Shown one piece after another: positions 19,746 to 27,585 of a DNA stretch of 39,738 nucleotides. This stretch comes from Rhizobium sp. Q54 (GTDB lineage Bacteria; Pseudomonadota; Alphaproteobacteria; SHVZ01). A model generated the notes under the pieces. It did no database searches. It had not been told where the DNA came from and was given only the letters and a program-made list of their open reading frames with translations. The number at the start of each line of letters is the position of its first letter. The stretch's first letter is position 1. The stretch covers positions 1 through 39,738 of the forward strand of contig CAMBVS010000034.1 of NCBI GenBank assembly GCA_945871425.1. The letters are read 5' to 3'. A program made the translations under genes and the position numbers.

Positions 19746-21758
19746 CTAGCTCGCCTTCTTGAGCTGGTCGAGCGGGTAGCGCTCGGCCTCGGCGATGGCG
19801 AGATCGGCCTTCACGCGTCCCTTGCGCCCATCCTCGAAGGTGACCTCGGTCTCGATATGCGCGCGCTCGCTGCCTGAGAAGAGCCCATTCACCAGCGGCT
19901 CGTAGCGGTCCTGCACGAAGTTGCGGCGGACCTTGCGGGTGCGGGTCAGCTCGCCGTCGTCGGCATCCAGCTCCTTGTGCAGGATCAGGAAACGCTTGAT
20001 CTGCGAGCCCACCAGCGTCGTCTCGCGCGAGAGATCGCGGTTGACCTGTTCGACGCAGTCGCGGATGAGGTCGTAGACCTCGGTCCGCCCCGCCAGCTCC
20101 TGGTAGCCGCCATAGACGATGCCCTGCCGTTCGGCCCAGTTGCCGACCGCGGCGAGATCGATGTTGATGAAGACGGCGACGAAGTCACGATCGGCGCCGA
20201 AGGCCACAGCCTCCCGGATGTAGGGGAAGAACTTCAGCTTGTTCTCGATGTATTTGGGGGCGAACAGGCTGCCGTCGGCGAGTTTGCCGACGTCCTTGGC
20301 GCGGTCGATGATGCGGAGATGGCCGTCGGCATCGAAGAATCCCGCGTCGCCGGTCTTGACCCATCCGTCCGCGGTCTTCGATTCCGAGGTCGCCTTTTCG
20401 TTCTTGTAGTAGGCCTGAAAGACGCCGGGGCTGCGGAACAACACCTCGCCCGACTCCACGATCTTGACCTCGACCTCCGGCGCCGGCGGGCCGACGGTGT
20501 CGGGCCTGACCTCGCCGTCCGGCTGGATGCAAATGAAGACCGCGGCCTCGGTCATGCCGTAGAGCTGCTTCACGTTGACGCCGAGCGAACGGTAGAAGTC
20601 GAAGATGTCGGGGCCGATCGCCTCGCCGGCGGTATACGCGAGGCGGATGCGTGAGAAACCCAGCGTGTTGCGCAAGGGCGCGTAGATCAGGAGATCGCCG
20701 AGCTTGTAGAGGAGCCGGTCGACGACGCCGACCGGCTTCCGGTCGAGCAGCGCCGGGCCGACGCGCTTGGCCAGATCCATGAACCGCTTGAACAACGAGC
20801 GCTTGATCCAGCCGGCGTCCTCCATGCGGATCATCACCGTGGTCAGGATGTTCTCCCAGATCCGGGGCGGGGCGAAGAAGTAGGTCGGGCCGAGCTCGCG
20901 GAGGTCGGTCATCACCGTGGCGCCCGATTCCGGGCAGCCGACGCAGAACCCCGCGACGTAGGACTGGCCGAAGGAGAAGATGTGGTCGCCGACCCAGGCC
21001 ATCGGCAGGTAGGCCAACGTCTCCTCGGCCTCGGTGAGCTTCTCCAGCTCGACCGAGTTGAGCGCCGTCACCAGCACGTTCGAATGCGAGAGCACCACGC
21101 CTTTGGGCTGCCCCGTCGTGCCGGAGGTGTAGAGCATGACGGCGACGTCGCCGCCCTTGCCCTGCGCCACCTCGCGTTCGAAGAACCCGGGATCGCGGGC
21201 GAGCAGGTCGCGACCGTTCTCCTGGACCTTGGCGAAGGAGAGGAGGAAGGGCTGGGCATAGTGGCGCATGCCGCGGCCGTCCTCGAAGATGATGGTCTCC
21301 AGTCCCGGATGGGCGTCCTTGATCTGGAGGAGCTTGTCGACCTGCTCCTGGTCCTCGGCGATGGCGAAGCGCGCGCCGGCATTGTCGATGACGAAGCCCA
21401 TCTCGGCGGCGACCGCATCCTGATAGACCGGCACCGGCACGCAGCCGATCGCCTGGGCCGCGCACATCGTCCAGTAGAGGCGCGGGCGGTTGTCGCCGAC
21501 GATGGCGATCTTGTCGCCGCGACGGGCGCCGAGCGCCGAGAGCCCGGCGGCCAACGCCTTGGTCTCCCCGAGCACCTGGCTCCACGTCCAGGTCTGCCAG
21601 ATGCCTAGATCCTTCTCACGGCTGGCCGGCCGGCCGGTGAAGTCGCGGGCGTTGGCGATCAGGATCTTGGGGAAGGTGTCGGCGTCCTTCAGCCGCGCCC
21701 GCGCACGACTGGCGCCGATCACCGGCGTGCTGACGCTGGTCCGCTGGATCCCGTCCAT
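19746..21758 (-). CDS. Long-chain-type acyl-CoA ligase (AMP-forming)
   Basis: This 670-residue ANL-superfamily enzyme resembles the FadD15/FAA-like long-chain acyl-CoA synthetases. The AMP-binding motif MLYTSGTTGQPKGVVLSHSN lies at about residues 207-226. The adenine motif is QLYGMTEAAVF, the substrate-motif aspartate is in GWVKTGDAGFFDADG, and hinge and C-terminal domain IIDRAKDVGKLADGSLFAPK follow. A GAGGAGG site precedes the ATG. As first gene of the operon with the ABC importer and a PaaK-type ligase, it probably activates the imported acid or a product of it. Its own specificity cannot be read from sequence. Confidence 0.88.
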   Translation of the reverse strand: MDGIQRTSVSTPVIGASRARARLKDADTFPKILIANARDFTGRPASREKDLGIWQTWTWSQVLGETKALAAGLSALGARRGDKIAIVGDNRPRLYWTMCAAQAIGCVPVPVYQDAVAAEMGFVIDNAGARFAIAEDQEQVDKLLQIKDAHPGLETIIFEDGRGMRHYAQPFLLSFAKVQENGRDLLARDPGFFEREVAQGKGGDVAVMLYTSGTTGQPKGVVLSHSNVLVTALNSVELEKLTEAEETLAYLPMAWVGDHIFSFGQSYVAGFCVGCPESGATVMTDLRELGPTYFFAPPRIWENILTTVMIRMEDAGWIKRSLFKRFMDLAKRVGPALLDRKPVGVVDRLLYKLGDLLIYAPLRNTLGFSRIRLAYTAGEAIGPDIFDFYRSLGVNVKQLYGMTEAAVFICIQPDGEVRPDTVGPPAPEVEVKIVESGEVLFRSPGVFQAYYKNEKATSESKTADGWVKTGDAGFFDADGHLRIIDRAKDVGKLADGSLFAPKYIENKLKFFPYIREAVAFGADRDFVAVFINIDLAAVGNWAERQGIVYGGYQELAGRTEVYDLIRDCVEQVNRDLSRETTLVGSQIKRFLILHKELDADDGELTRTRKVRRNFVQDRYEPLVNGLFSGSERAHIETEVTFEDGRKGRVKADLAIAEAERYPLDQLKKAS

Positions 21759-21996
21759 GCCCGACGCCTCCTCGTCCCCCGGCCGGACTCATTGACCCAT
21801 TCACAGGGTAAATCCTTGCACCGACGGAGAAAAATTAATACCGGCTGAACCACGGGGGGTCAAGGAGCGGCGGCCCCGGGACCGGCGGTTCCCCCTCCGT
21901 ACCATCGGATACTTGACATATGATTTCCTGGAATTGCGTCCGTGCTGGCATCGCTTCATGCGGCGGCCATAACCTTGCCGCGGGAAGCACGCGTAG

Positions 21997-22475
21997 ATGC
22001 CAGGTCGCCGCCAGCCGCTGCGAGACGTCGAAATTCTGGCTCGGCCGGCCGATCGGTCGATCCAGGCGTTGTTCGCCTACTGGACGGCGTAGCGTGGCGC
22101 CCGGGTGGTTCCCCTGCGCCAGGATCTCGATCCTATCGAGCTCAAGGGCCATCTGCCGTCGCTCTTCATGCTCGACGTCCTCGATACGGGTCGTGACTTC
22201 CGCCATCGCCCGGTCTGAACGACGATCGCGGAGATGAGCGGCCGCGACGTCACCGGCGCGAAGCTCGGCACGCTCGATGAGGCGCATCCGACGCGCTTGC
22301 CAAGATCGCGACGCTGTTCGCTCCGGTGATCTCGGAGCGCCGGCCGGTGTTCGCTCGGGGCTCGGTCTTCTGGCGGCCGGAGCGGGACTTCCTCCGGTTC
22401 GGGGCCGGCTACTTCCCCTTGTCGACCGACGGCGGGACGGTCGACATCATCCTGGCCGAGGTGCGCTTCTCCTGA
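21997..22475 (+). pseudogene. Decayed PAS-domain (PAS_5/DUF1488-like size) protein gene
   Basis: Read through its lesions this would encode about 159 residues resembling the small alphaproteobacterial PAS_5 family. The visible segments are ALFAYWTA, RGARVVPLRQDLDPIELKGH, LPSLFMLDVLDTGRDFRHRP, TTIAEMSGRDVTG and, in another frame, FWRPERDFLRFGAGYFPLST to the TGA at 22473. Lesions are TAG at 22090-22092 (probably Trp TGG originally), TGA at 22216-22218 (probably Gly GGA, restoring VGT) and a frameshift near 22285-22305. Three independent lesions argue against a sequencing error. The 238 bases before it (21759-21996) hold no gene and probably contain the promoter of the leftward ligase operon. 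The size comparison in the call is only a description of a short PAS protein; the family match is from recall. Confidence 0.72.
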
Positions 22476-22486
22476 GGAGAGCCGCC

Positions 22487-23332
22487 TCAACCCCGGCCGA
22501 GGATCGGCTGCCCCGACAGCGCCTGGACGAAGACCGCCAGGGCGAACAGGCTTCCGGCGGCCGCGACCGCGATGATCGCCGGTTTCTGCAGGCGGGAAGG
22601 CAGGATCGCAGCGCCGGCCCAGGCGGCAACGGGCAGGATCTGGATCAGATGCAGGCCGAAGAAGTGAGCGACCCTGAGGTCGCCTCCGGTGCGTGACCAG
22701 CCGAAGACCGGCAGCCCGCCTGCATCCGTCGTCTCGCCGCCGACCCAGTGTCCCGTCTGCGCCGACATGTAGGCGCCGGTGAGGCTGCCGATCACGCTGC
22801 CGAGGACGAGGCCGAGACCGGAGGCCAGCACGATCGGCCGCGACGTCTCGCCGCGGCGGAGGATCAGGGCGCCGATCCAGCCGGAGGTTGCCACCAGCAC
22901 CACCGCGCCGAGGCCCATGAGCGAGTACATGAGCCCTGCCACCGGCGTCGCGACATTGTAGTGCGAAGCCTCGCCGCGTGACGCCTGCAGCGCGATGTAG
23001 GCGATCTCGAAGAACGCTGCGGCCGTCATGGCGATGGCGAGGCCGCGGACGAGGCGGCCCTGCCGCTCCGGCAGGAACAGCATCAGCCAGGCGACGCTGA
23101 GCAACTGGACGGCGAGCGAGACTTCGAACTTAAGCGGCTTGATCCAGACGTCGATGCCGTTGAGCGTCCGCCCGTCGAGCCCCATGGCTGCGAGGGTCGG
23201 GATCGTCGCCAGCAGCAGGAAAAGGCCGGCCCCGGCCAGGAGCGGCTGACCTTTATAGGCGAGAGCGATGGCCTCCTTCGGCGAAGGAATGCCCCGGACC
23301 AACGGCCTGCTCGCCGGAATGGCTGAGGACAT
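22487..23332 (-). CDS. Multi-spanning membrane protein with conserved-looking His motifs, function unknown
   Basis: This 281-residue protein has about seven hydrophobic segments. It carries motifs that look like family hallmarks rather than plain membrane filler: WIKPLKFE at 63-70, RGEASHYN at 119-126 (His 124), GHWVGG at 194-199 (His 195), and GDLRVAHFFGLHLIQILP at 217-234 (His 223 and His 228). I recall similar motifs in an uncharacterised bacterial membrane family. Several intramembrane histidines could bind metal or haem, which is inference. Its ATG directly abuts the TAG of the ABA4-like gene, so the two are co-translated and controlled from the same promoter next to the TetR palindrome. 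Confidence 0.75.
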   Translation of the reverse strand: MSSAIPASRPLVRGIPSPKEAIALAYKGQPLLAGAGLFLLLATIPTLAAMGLDGRTLNGIDVWIKPLKFEVSLAVQLLSVAWLMLFLPERQGRLVRGLAIAMTAAAFFEIAYIALQASRGEASHYNVATPVAGLMYSLMGLGAVVLVATSGWIGALILRRGETSRPIVLASGLGLVLGSVIGSLTGAYMSAQTGHWVGGETTDAGGLPVFGWSRTGGDLRVAHFFGLHLIQILPVAAWAGAAILPSRLQKPAIIAVAAAGSLFALAVFVQALSGQPILGRG

Positions 23333-23785
23333 CTAGGATCTCCTCTCGATTTGAGCACCGAAGGCTCGGCGGAGGCCGAGCCATAGCAGCAGGCCGGCCG
23401 GTCCGAACAGGAAGACGACCGGCAGCACCGGGATCAGCACAGGGCGCGGAAGGCCATGCGCCTCGGCGTCGCCGGTGATCCAGGCGCCGACGAACAGGTC
23501 GAAGGCGAGGTAGTGGATCCAGCCGGCGAGCAGCAGCCAGGGCGACCGGAACAGCGCGCTCACGCTCTCCAAGGACGAAAAGCCGCCTTCGCCGCTCCAC
23601 CAGTGGACGGCGACGATGGCCGTGTATCCGACCGAGAGGCCGGCCGGAACCGCGAGCCCGGCGACGACTTCCTTCAGGAGCCGGGACCGAAGCGCGATGC
23701 CGAGGACGAGCGTCAGCCAGCCGGCAAGGGCGACCAGATTCGCATACCGGAACAGCATGTCGGGCGTCAGAGCGTGGGTGAGCAT
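23333..23785 (-). CDS. ABA4-like (DUF4281) membrane protein
   Basis: This 150-residue protein has four hydrophobic segments. Its central PWLLLAGWIHYLAFDLFVGA at about 82-101 is the hallmark of the ABA4-like family. Plant ABA4 is needed for neoxanthin formation, and bacterial members have no established role. HWWSGEGGFSSLESV (about 61-75) lies in a loop. ATG 23785 is chosen because a further 11 codons upstream have no ribosome site and enter the regulatory region. It is first in a two-gene operon. The stop codon touches the next start with no gap. Divergent tetR lies 100 bases away. Confidence 0.85.
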   Translation of the reverse strand: MLTHALTPDMLFRYANLVALAGWLTLVLGIALRSRLLKEVVAGLAVPAGLSVGYTAIVAVHWWSGEGGFSSLESVSALFRSPWLLLAGWIHYLAFDLFVGAWITGDAEAHGLPRPVLIPVLPVVFLFGPAGLLLWLGLRRAFGAQIERRS

Positions 23786-23831
23786 GCGTGCCTCTATCTG
23801 GACAGTGTCGCAATCCAAAACTTGCGTGTCT

Positions 23832-23870
23832 ATCTGTCCAATGTCAAGTTAATCTTGACGATGGACAGAT
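23832..23870. promoter_or_regulatory. 39-bp imperfect palindrome, probable TetR operator
   Basis: ATCTGTCCAATGTCAAG (23832-23848), a 5-base centre TTAAT, then CTTGACGATGGACAGAT (23854-23870) form an inverted repeat matching at 15 of 17 arm positions. It lies between the divergent tetR and ABA4-like genes, 15 bases before the tetR GTG. Read leftward it contains TTGACA, a consensus -35 element for the ABA4-like operon. Binding there would block that promoter and probably tetR itself. A lone half-site-like TGGACAG lies at 23799-23805. Confidence 0.75.
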
Positions 23871-23885
23871 TGAAGTCGCCGGATC

Positions 23886-24521
23886 GTGAAGACCGACGCA
23901 CCTGACGCCGAGCCCCGCCCGTATCACCACGGCGGACTGTTCGACGCCCTGGTCAAGGTGGCGGAGGACGTGGTGCGGGAGACCGGGATCCACGGCTTCT
24001 CGCTCAGAGAGTGCGCGCGCCGGGCCGGTGTCGCCCACAGCGCCCCCGGTCACCACTTCGGCGACATAACCGGCCTTCTGACCGAAGTGGCCGCGCGCGG
24101 CTTCGAGAGGTTGACCGCCCGCATGCAGCAGCACAGGGCCGGGATCGAGGGCCCGGAGGCGCTTGAGCGCATCGCCCGCGGCTATGTGGATTTCGCCCTC
24201 GGCGACCCGGTCATCTTCGTCCTGATGTTCCATTCCGACCGGGTCGAGCGCGGCAGCCCGCGATGCCAGCGCGCCGGCGATGCGGCCTTCGGCGAGCTGG
24301 TCTCCGCGGTGGCCTCGGCCAAGGGCGACGAGACGCGCGACAACGACATGCTCCGTTTCGCCTGGGCGGCGATCCACGGCATCGCCATGCTTCTGGTCGA
24401 CGGGCCGCTGATGCCGGCCGGCGGCAACCGCCGCGGCGGCTCGGGCGAGCTTGCCGACGGAACGATCAGGCGGATCGTCCACTCGGTCGTGAGCTACGTC
24501 GAACCGGCGTCGCGAGGCTAG
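23886..24521 (+). CDS. TetR/AcrR-family transcriptional regulator
   Basis: This 211-residue regulator has an N-terminal TetR DNA-binding domain at about residues 14-65: HHGGLFDALVKVAEDVVRET, FSLRECARRAGVAHSAPGHH and FGDITGLLTEVAARGF. The C-terminal ligand and dimer domain contains FAWAAIHGIAMLLVDG, the WHG-type motif (here IHG). It starts with GTG. The probable operator lies 15 bases before the start and overlaps the ABA4-like promoter, so autorepression plus repression of the membrane-protein pair is likely. The ligand is unknown. metY follows 47 bases downstream on the same strand. Confidence 0.9.
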   Translation: MKTDAPDAEPRPYHHGGLFDALVKVAEDVVRETGIHGFSLRECARRAGVAHSAPGHHFGDITGLLTEVAARGFERLTARMQQHRAGIEGPEALERIARGYVDFALGDPVIFVLMFHSDRVERGSPRCQRAGDAAFGELVSAVASAKGDETRDNDMLRFAWAAIHGIAMLLVDGPLMPAGGNRRGGSGELADGTIRRIVHSVVSYVEPASRG

Positions 24522-24568
24522 ATCGTTCGTCTGGCTTAGGCGCGCGCCGCTCGTGTACCGTGCCGGCC

Positions 24569-25861
24569 ATGGCCGACGCAAAACTGCCGCGCTTCGACAC
24601 CCTCGCCCTTCATGCCGGACAGCGTCCGGACCCGACGACCGGCGCCAGGGCGCAGCCGATCTACCAGACGACCTCCTTCGTCTTCCGCGACGTCGATCAC
24701 GCCGCCTCGCTGTTCAACCTCGAGCGCGCCGGCCACATCTACTCGCGCATCTCCAACCCGACGGTGTCGGCGCTCGAGGAACGGATCGCGGCGCTGGAGG
24801 GAGGCGTCGGCGCGGTCTGCGTCGCCTCCGGCCAGGCGGCGCTCCATCTGGCGATCGTCACACTGATGGGCGCGGGCGGGCACATCGTCTCCTCGCGCTC
24901 GATCTATGGCGGCTCGCACAACATGTTCGTGCACACGCTGCCGCGCTTCGGCATCACCGCGACCCTGGTCGATCCCCGCGACCACGACGCCTTCAAGGCG
25001 GCGATCCGGCCGGAGACGCGGCTGGTGTTCGGCGAGGTGCTGGGCAACCCGCGGCTCGAGGTCCTAGATATCCCCAAGGTGGCGAAGATCGCGCATGATG
25101 CCGGCCTGCCGCTGATGCTGGACGCGACCTTCGCCACGCCCTTCCTCTGCCGCAGCTTCGACCACGGCGCCGACATCGTCATGCACTCGGCGACCAAGTG
25201 GCTCGGCGGCCATGGCGTCGCCATCGGCGGGGCGCTGGTCGATTCCGGCCGCTTCGACTGGGAGGGTGGCAAGTTCCCGACCTTGACCGAGCCTTATGCC
25301 GGCTATCACGGCCTCGACTTCGCCGAGGAGTTCGGGCCGGAAGCCTTCCTGATGCGGGCCAGGGCCGAAGGGCTTCGCGACTTCGGCGCCTGCATGAGCC
25401 CGACCAATGCCTTCCACATCCTGCAGGGCGTCGAGACCCTGCCGCTCCGCATGGCGCGCCATGTCGAGACCGCCTTCAAGGTCGCGCGCTTCCTCCAGAC
25501 CCATGCCGCCGTCGCCTGGGTGCTCTATCCGGGCCTGGAGACCCATCCCGACCACGACCTGGCGAAGAAGCTGCTGCCGAGGGGGGCCGGATCGATGATC
25601 GCCTTCGGCATCAAGGGCGGCCGGCCTAAGGGCCGCGCCTTCATCGAGCGGGTGAAGGTCTTCTCGCACCTCGCCAATGTCGGCGATGCCAAGTCGCTGT
25701 TGATCCATCCGGCCTCGACCACGCATCAACAGATGAGCGGCGAGGAACTGGACGCGGCCGGCGTCGGCGAGGACCTGATCCGGCTCTCCATCGGTCTCGA
25801 GGACCCCGACGATATCCTGGAAGACCTCGATCAGGCGCTGAAGGCGTCGCAGAAGAGCTGA
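24569..25861 (+). CDS. metY: O-acetylhomoserine sulfhydrylase-type enzyme
   Basis: This is a 430-residue Cys/Met-metabolism PLP enzyme. FDTLALHAGQRPDPTTGARA at the N-terminus, YSRISNPTVSALEERIAALE, and the Schiff-base lysine in HSATKWLGGHG are typical. The length and SRSIYGGSHNMFVHTLPRFG favour O-acetylhomoserine sulfhydrylase (direct sulfhydrylation to homocysteine) over the shorter MetZ or cystathionine gamma-synthase. That choice is from length and motif only. ATG 24569 starts MADAKLPRFDT. Upstream in-frame codons overlap tetR in another frame and are not used. It leads a three-gene run with a hydrolase gene 2 bases downstream. Confidence 0.85.
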   Translation: MADAKLPRFDTLALHAGQRPDPTTGARAQPIYQTTSFVFRDVDHAASLFNLERAGHIYSRISNPTVSALEERIAALEGGVGAVCVASGQAALHLAIVTLMGAGGHIVSSRSIYGGSHNMFVHTLPRFGITATLVDPRDHDAFKAAIRPETRLVFGEVLGNPRLEVLDIPKVAKIAHDAGLPLMLDATFATPFLCRSFDHGADIVMHSATKWLGGHGVAIGGALVDSGRFDWEGGKFPTLTEPYAGYHGLDFAEEFGPEAFLMRARAEGLRDFGACMSPTNAFHILQGVETLPLRMARHVETAFKVARFLQTHAAVAWVLYPGLETHPDHDLAKKLLPRGAGSMIAFGIKGGRPKGRAFIERVKVFSHLANVGDAKSLLIHPASTTHQQMSGEELDAAGVGEDLIRLSIGLEDPDDILEDLDQALKASQKS

Positions 25862-25863
25862 CC

Positions 25864-26664
25864 ATGGACCTGACCGTCGACGGCAAGGGCGTCTTCGCGG
25901 GAACCGGCGGCCGCCCGCTGGAGAAGGACCGGCCCCTGGTCGTGCTGCTGCACGGCGCCGGCATGGACCATACGGTCTGGGTGCTGCAAGCCCGCTTTCT
26001 CAGCCATCACGGCTTCTCGGTGCTCGCCATCGACACGCCGGGGCACGGGCGTTCGAAGGGATCGCCGCTCGCCACCATCGAGGCGATGGCCGACTGGGTC
26101 GCGGCGGCGATCGTCGCGTCCGGCTTCGAGCGCGCGGCGCTGGTCGGCCACAGCATGGGCGCGGCGGTGGCGCTGACGGCCGCGGCGCGGGCACCCGAAA
26201 AGGTCGAGCGCATCGCGCTGCTCGGCGCCTCGCTGACGATGCACGTCCATCCCGGACTTCTGGCCTCGGCACGGGACGGCACGACGCTGGCGCCGGATCT
26301 GATGACGTCCTGGGGCCTCGGCCGCTCGGCCCAGATCGGCGGCCATCCGACGCCCGGCCTTTGGCTCACCGAAGCGGCGCGGCGGCTGATCCAGAAAGGC
26401 GTGGGGCCGGGCCTGGCCGCCGACCTCCAGGCCTGCACCGACTGGAAAGGCGGCGAGGAGGCGGCTTCGAAGGTCCGCTGTCAGGCGCTGGTCTTCGCCG
26501 GCGCCGAGGACCGCATGGTGCCGGCCAAGGCGACGAAGGAGATGGCGGCGGCGATCGCCGGCGCCGGGATCGTCACCATTCCGGGATCCGGCCACATGAT
26601 GATGCTGGAGGCGCCGGACGCGACCGTCGACGCGCTCCACGGATTCCTTTCGGGGAAAGGCTGA
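25864..26664 (+). CDS. Alpha/beta hydrolase
   Basis: This is a 266-residue alpha/beta-hydrolase fold protein. The oxyanion-hole motif LLHGAGMDHTVW lies at about 28-39, and the nucleophile elbow is VGHSMGAAVAL (Ser about 96). The acid is in FAGAEDRMVPA, and the catalytic histidine is in GSGHMMMLEAP near the C-terminus. It lies 2 bases after metY, and its TGA shares one base with the ATG of the thioesterase gene, so the three form an operon. The substrate is not predictable. A homoserine acyltransferase (MetX) is less likely because it lacks the longer MetX lid and motifs. Confidence 0.88.
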   Translation: MDLTVDGKGVFAGTGGRPLEKDRPLVVLLHGAGMDHTVWVLQARFLSHHGFSVLAIDTPGHGRSKGSPLATIEAMADWVAAAIVASGFERAALVGHSMGAAVALTAAARAPEKVERIALLGASLTMHVHPGLLASARDGTTLAPDLMTSWGLGRSAQIGGHPTPGLWLTEAARRLIQKGVGPGLAADLQACTDWKGGEEAASKVRCQALVFAGAEDRMVPAKATKEMAAAIAGAGIVTIPGSGHMMMLEAPDATVDALHGFLSGKG

Positions 26665-27098
26665 TGGCGGAGGCGGCGGCGACGCGGGTGGACTACCGCC
26701 ACTGGCTCGGGATCCCGACCCGCTGGATGGACAATGATGTCTACGGCCACGTCAACAACGTGGTCTATTATTCGTACTTCGACACCGTCATCAACGCCTA
26801 CCTGATCGAGGCGGGGAAGCTCGATATCGAGGCCGGGCCGGTGATCGGGCTCTGCGTCGAATCCCAGTGCCGTTACTTCAAGCCGCTCGCGTTCCCCGAC
26901 CGCATCGACGCCGGCCTTCGCGTGGGCCGGCTCGGCAGCTCCAGCGTCCGCTACGAGGTTGGCCTCTTCCGCTCGGGCGACGACGCGCTGGCGGCAGCCG
27001 GGCATTTCGTCCACGTCTTCGTCGACCGCGCCGCCCGCAAGCCGACGCCGATCCCAGAGCCGATGCGATCGGCCCTGGCGCGTTTGACGCGGTCTTAA
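26664..27098 (+). CDS. Hotdog-fold acyl-CoA thioesterase (4HBT-like)
   Basis: This 144-residue protein has the 4-hydroxybenzoyl-CoA thioesterase / YbgC-like motif RWMDNDVYGHVNNVVYYSYF at about residues 18-37, with the catalytic-type Asp in DVYGHVNN. CRYFKPLAFPDRIDAGLRVG follows. Such enzymes hydrolyse acyl-CoA or aryl-CoA thioesters in the cytoplasm. The start ATG overlaps the hydrolase stop by one base (TGATG), giving translational coupling. It is last in the metY-hydrolase-thioesterase operon. The acyl group is unknown. Confidence 0.9.
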   Translation: MAEAAATRVDYRHWLGIPTRWMDNDVYGHVNNVVYYSYFDTVINAYLIEAGKLDIEAGPVIGLCVESQCRYFKPLAFPDRIDAGLRVGRLGSSSVRYEVGLFRSGDDALAAAGHFVHVFVDRAARKPTPIPEPMRSALARLTRS

Positions 27099-27146
27099 CC
27101 AAACTTTGCAGTGGCGGTCGCCGCCGTCCCGTTTCATGCTGGCGTC

Positions 27147-27530
27147 ATGACGACGGCTTTTCTCTCGCGCACCTATGACGAGACGATGTCTCTGCTGGTC
27201 GAGGCGCGGAACTATCTCTCCTTCCGCCAGCAGGTCGACGGCACCCGCATCGAGCCGATGGACCGGCTCAAGATGACCCGCGAGGCGTTCCGGCTGACCT
27301 CCCGGCTGGCCCAGGTGATGGCGTGGCTGATGCTTCGCCGCGCGGTGGCCGACGGCGAGATCGCCGACGACGAGGCGAGGCGGCCCGAGCATCGCCTCGC
27401 CGGCCACGACATCTGCCTGGCCCGGGCCGACGATCTCGGCGACTGGCTGCCGGAGGGGATGCGGGGACTGCTGGAGCGAAGCCAGGCGCTCTACGAGCGC
27501 GTCGCCCGCCTTGACCGGCTTCTGAGCTGA
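27147..27530 (+). CDS. rcdA: DUF1465 / RcdA-family protein
   Basis: This 127-residue, mostly helical protein (TTAFLSRTYDETMSLLVEAR at the N-terminus, then LKMTREAFRLTSRLAQVMAW and LMLRRAVADGEIADDEARRP) matches DUF1465, whose characterised member is Caulobacter RcdA. RcdA is an adaptor for ClpXP that helps destroy CtrA at the G1-S transition. The protein here is shorter than the Caulobacter one, as is common outside Caulobacterales. ATG 27147 is preferred to an in-frame start at 27111 that has no ribosome site. A hairpin follows the stop. With divL at the window's right end, two CtrA-pathway genes lie in this region. Function by homology only. Confidence 0.75.
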   Translation: MTTAFLSRTYDETMSLLVEARNYLSFRQQVDGTRIEPMDRLKMTREAFRLTSRLAQVMAWLMLRRAVADGEIADDEARRPEHRLAGHDICLARADDLGDWLPEGMRGLLERSQALYERVARLDRLLS

Positions 27531-27537
27531 AAAAGCA

Positions 27538-27559
27538 AAGGCCCCCATCCGGGGGCCTT
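27538..27559. terminator. Hairpin terminator between rcdA and rpmE
   Basis: AAGGCCCCC / ATCC / GGGGGCCTT forms a 9-bp perfect stem with a 4-base loop in the 55-base gap between convergent genes. Read leftward it is followed by a T-rich run (TTGCTTTTTC), so it is a strong intrinsic terminator for rpmE. It may also serve rcdA. Confidence 0.85.
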
Positions 27560-27585
27560 CGAACGACGCTTAAGGGCGCCGGCGC

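Noticed and set aside
21835..22287. 150-codon minus-strand frame over the PAS pseudogene
   Set aside because: The plus strand carries family-like PAS sequence through the lesions; the minus-strand frame has no motif or ribosome site.
23799..23805. TGGACAG as a second TetR half-site
   Set aside because: A single 7-base match without a symmetric partner is too short to call an operator; it is noted only beside the main palindrome.
27136..27150. Four-codon ATG frame overlapping the rcdA start (ATGA)
   Set aside because: It is very short, has no ribosome-binding site, and chance occurrence is likely. A regulatory leader peptide is not supported.
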